Below the pieces are notes generated by a model. It worked only from the letters and a program-made list of their open reading frames with translations. It searched no databases and was not told the DNA's origin. The position numbers and the translations under genes are program-made. Below, piece by piece: positions 62,911 to 64,000 of a stretch of DNA of 64,000 bases. How positions within the stretch are numbered: position 1 is the first letter of the stretch; the number at the start of each line of letters is the position of its first letter. Source of the stretch: Brevibacillus sp. (GTDB lineage Bacteria; Bacillota; Bacilli; Brevibacillales; Brevibacillaceae). The stretch is taken from contig JACDOF010000013.1 in the NCBI GenBank assembly GCA_017656235.1, forward strand, positions 1 through 64,000, written 5' to 3'.

Positions 62911-64000
62911 CATGCCTCTGTTGAGTGTGAAACAACTGGATAAGATGTTTGGGCAGCATTATGCCCTGAAAGATGTGTCCATTGAGATCGAGGCGGGAGA
63001 AGTTCACGCCCTGGTAGGGGAAAACGGGGCGGGCAAGTCAACATTTATCAAAATCATCACAGGCGTCTATCAGCCTACGGCAGGACAAATATTCTGGAAT
63101 GGACAAGAAGTGCAGATTGACAGTCCCGCTGCGGCACGCCAACTGGGCATCAACGTCATTCATCAGGAACGTCATCTCATTCCATCGTTTAGCGGGACGG
63201 AAAACTTGTTTCTCGGCTTGCCGTATCCGCGCCAAAAGTGGTGGCCGGGAATTCGCTGGAAAGAGATGGAGCGCCGCGCGGAACAGGTGAAAGCGGAGCT
63301 TGGCATCGACATCCCCCTGCACCTGCCGGTTGCGGAGATGTCACCTCCGGAGCGAACCCTGTTGGAGATATTGCGGGCCATGCTGCTGGATTGCAAGCTG
63401 CTGTTTCTTGATGAACCGACCGCATCGCTGACGGACCAAGAGGCTGAACTCCTCTTTTCATTGATCAATCGTCTGCAGTCACAGGGCACAGCCATCATCT
63501 ACGTCTCTCATCGACTGGACGAGGTGTTTCGCCTGTCTGATCGAATCACGGTTTTGCGGAACGGGAAAAAAGCGGGTATGCTGACCCGGGCGGAAGCCAA
63601 TCGCGAACGGCTGATTCGGCTGATGACGGACGAGGAGAAGGTCGCGGTGCCTCAGCAACGACAGACGCGCGAAGTGTCGCAGGAGCCGATTGTGCTGGAC
63701 GTGAAAGACCTGGCGACACTGGACGGAAAGGTGAAAAAAGCCTCCCTCCAGGTACGGCGGCGGGAGATTGTCGGAATATTTGGATTAGCCGGCGCCGGGA
63801 GAACGGAACTGCTGGAGGCGATTTACGGATTGCGTCCGCTCAAGCGGGGCGTGATTACTGTCATGGAACGGCAGACGAGCAGCCCCACTCCCGCCCAATC
63901 TCTAAAAAATGGGGTCGTGCTGATTCCGGAAGACCGGAGAGGGCACGGCCTGGTCATGAATATGTCCATTAGAGAAAACATGACCCTGCCGATATTGTCT
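62911..64000 (+). CDS. Sugar ABC transporter ATPase (RbsA/MglA type), 3' end outside the window
   Basis: The frame from the ATG at 62911 (after GGGAGG) is open to the window end: 363 codons of an expected 500 or so. The first ATPase domain has Walker A GENGAGKSTFIK, Q-loop VIHQERHLIPSFSGTENLFLG, Walker B LLFLDEPTASLT and VSHRLDEVF. Its signature reads EMSPPERTLLEIL instead of the usual LSxGQ form. The second domain begins with GIFGLAGAGRTELLEAIYG and has VLIPEDRRGHGLVM. It powers uptake with the lipoprotein at 61883; permease genes should follow. Confidence 0.9.

Overview
The window looks like a moderately GC-rich, spore-forming member of the Bacillales, possibly Brevibacillus or a close relative (genus is inference, low confidence). 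The reasons are a YheC/YheD-type spore-coat ATP-grasp protein, strong AGGAGG ribosome-binding sites with many GTG and TTG starts, ctaB-ctaA, and a sbcD-sbcC-addB-addA repair operon. No rRNA or tRNA genes were recognised.

Left end (1-9.8 kb): a probable IS21-type insertion-sequence end and a small frameshifted gene, then an Mpo1-like membrane protein. Next comes a co-directional catabolic operon with a RuBisCO-like protein, a DUF1537 (OtnK-type) sugar-acid kinase, a GntR/FCD regulator, a zinc alcohol dehydrogenase, a complete TRAP transporter and a class II aldolase/decarboxylase-like protein. A promoter with a perfect 23-bp palindrome precedes it. Together these suggest uptake, oxidation, phosphorylation and C-C cleavage of an unidentified sugar acid.

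9.8-16.1 kb: a minus-strand unit encodes an OmpR-type response regulator, a fusion of a haem-b-like membrane domain with a sulfite-oxidase/MsrP-like molybdopterin domain, and a histidine kinase. A secreted, extremely methionine-rich protein follows. The promoters of the regulator operon and of the Met-rich gene carry the same operator: four TTA(C) boxes at exact 11-bp steps, the same distance from the -10. This ties them into one regulon, and I propose an envelope oxidant-defence (or copper) system.

16.1-28.9 kb: a complete type I-B CRISPR-Cas locus, cas6-cas8b-cas7-cas5-cas3-cas4-cas1-cas2, flanked by two arrays (18 repeats upstream, 34 downstream) in the same orientation. Each array has its own leader, and the two leaders share a conserved inverted repeat about 120 bp from the first repeat.

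28.9-43.5 kb: mostly small housekeeping and accessory units. They are a YheC/D protein, a polysaccharide deacetylase lipoprotein, a divergent EamA exporter/MocR regulator pair, a DinB-like protein, a TetR-controlled drug-efflux type ABC operon with its operator, a Cof-type HAD phosphatase, methionine aminopeptidase, an MFS transporter and a TauE/SafE permease. Two decayed genes (a TetR fragment and a DUF421 protein with an internal deletion) lie between 39.7 and 40.6 kb.

43.5-64 kb: haem A biosynthesis (ctaB, ctaA), a secreted protein with an internal duplication, the sbcDC-addBA recombination and repair operon, and the start of a sugar ABC transporter locus (SorC regulator, lipoprotein binding protein, and an ATPase cut off by the window end).
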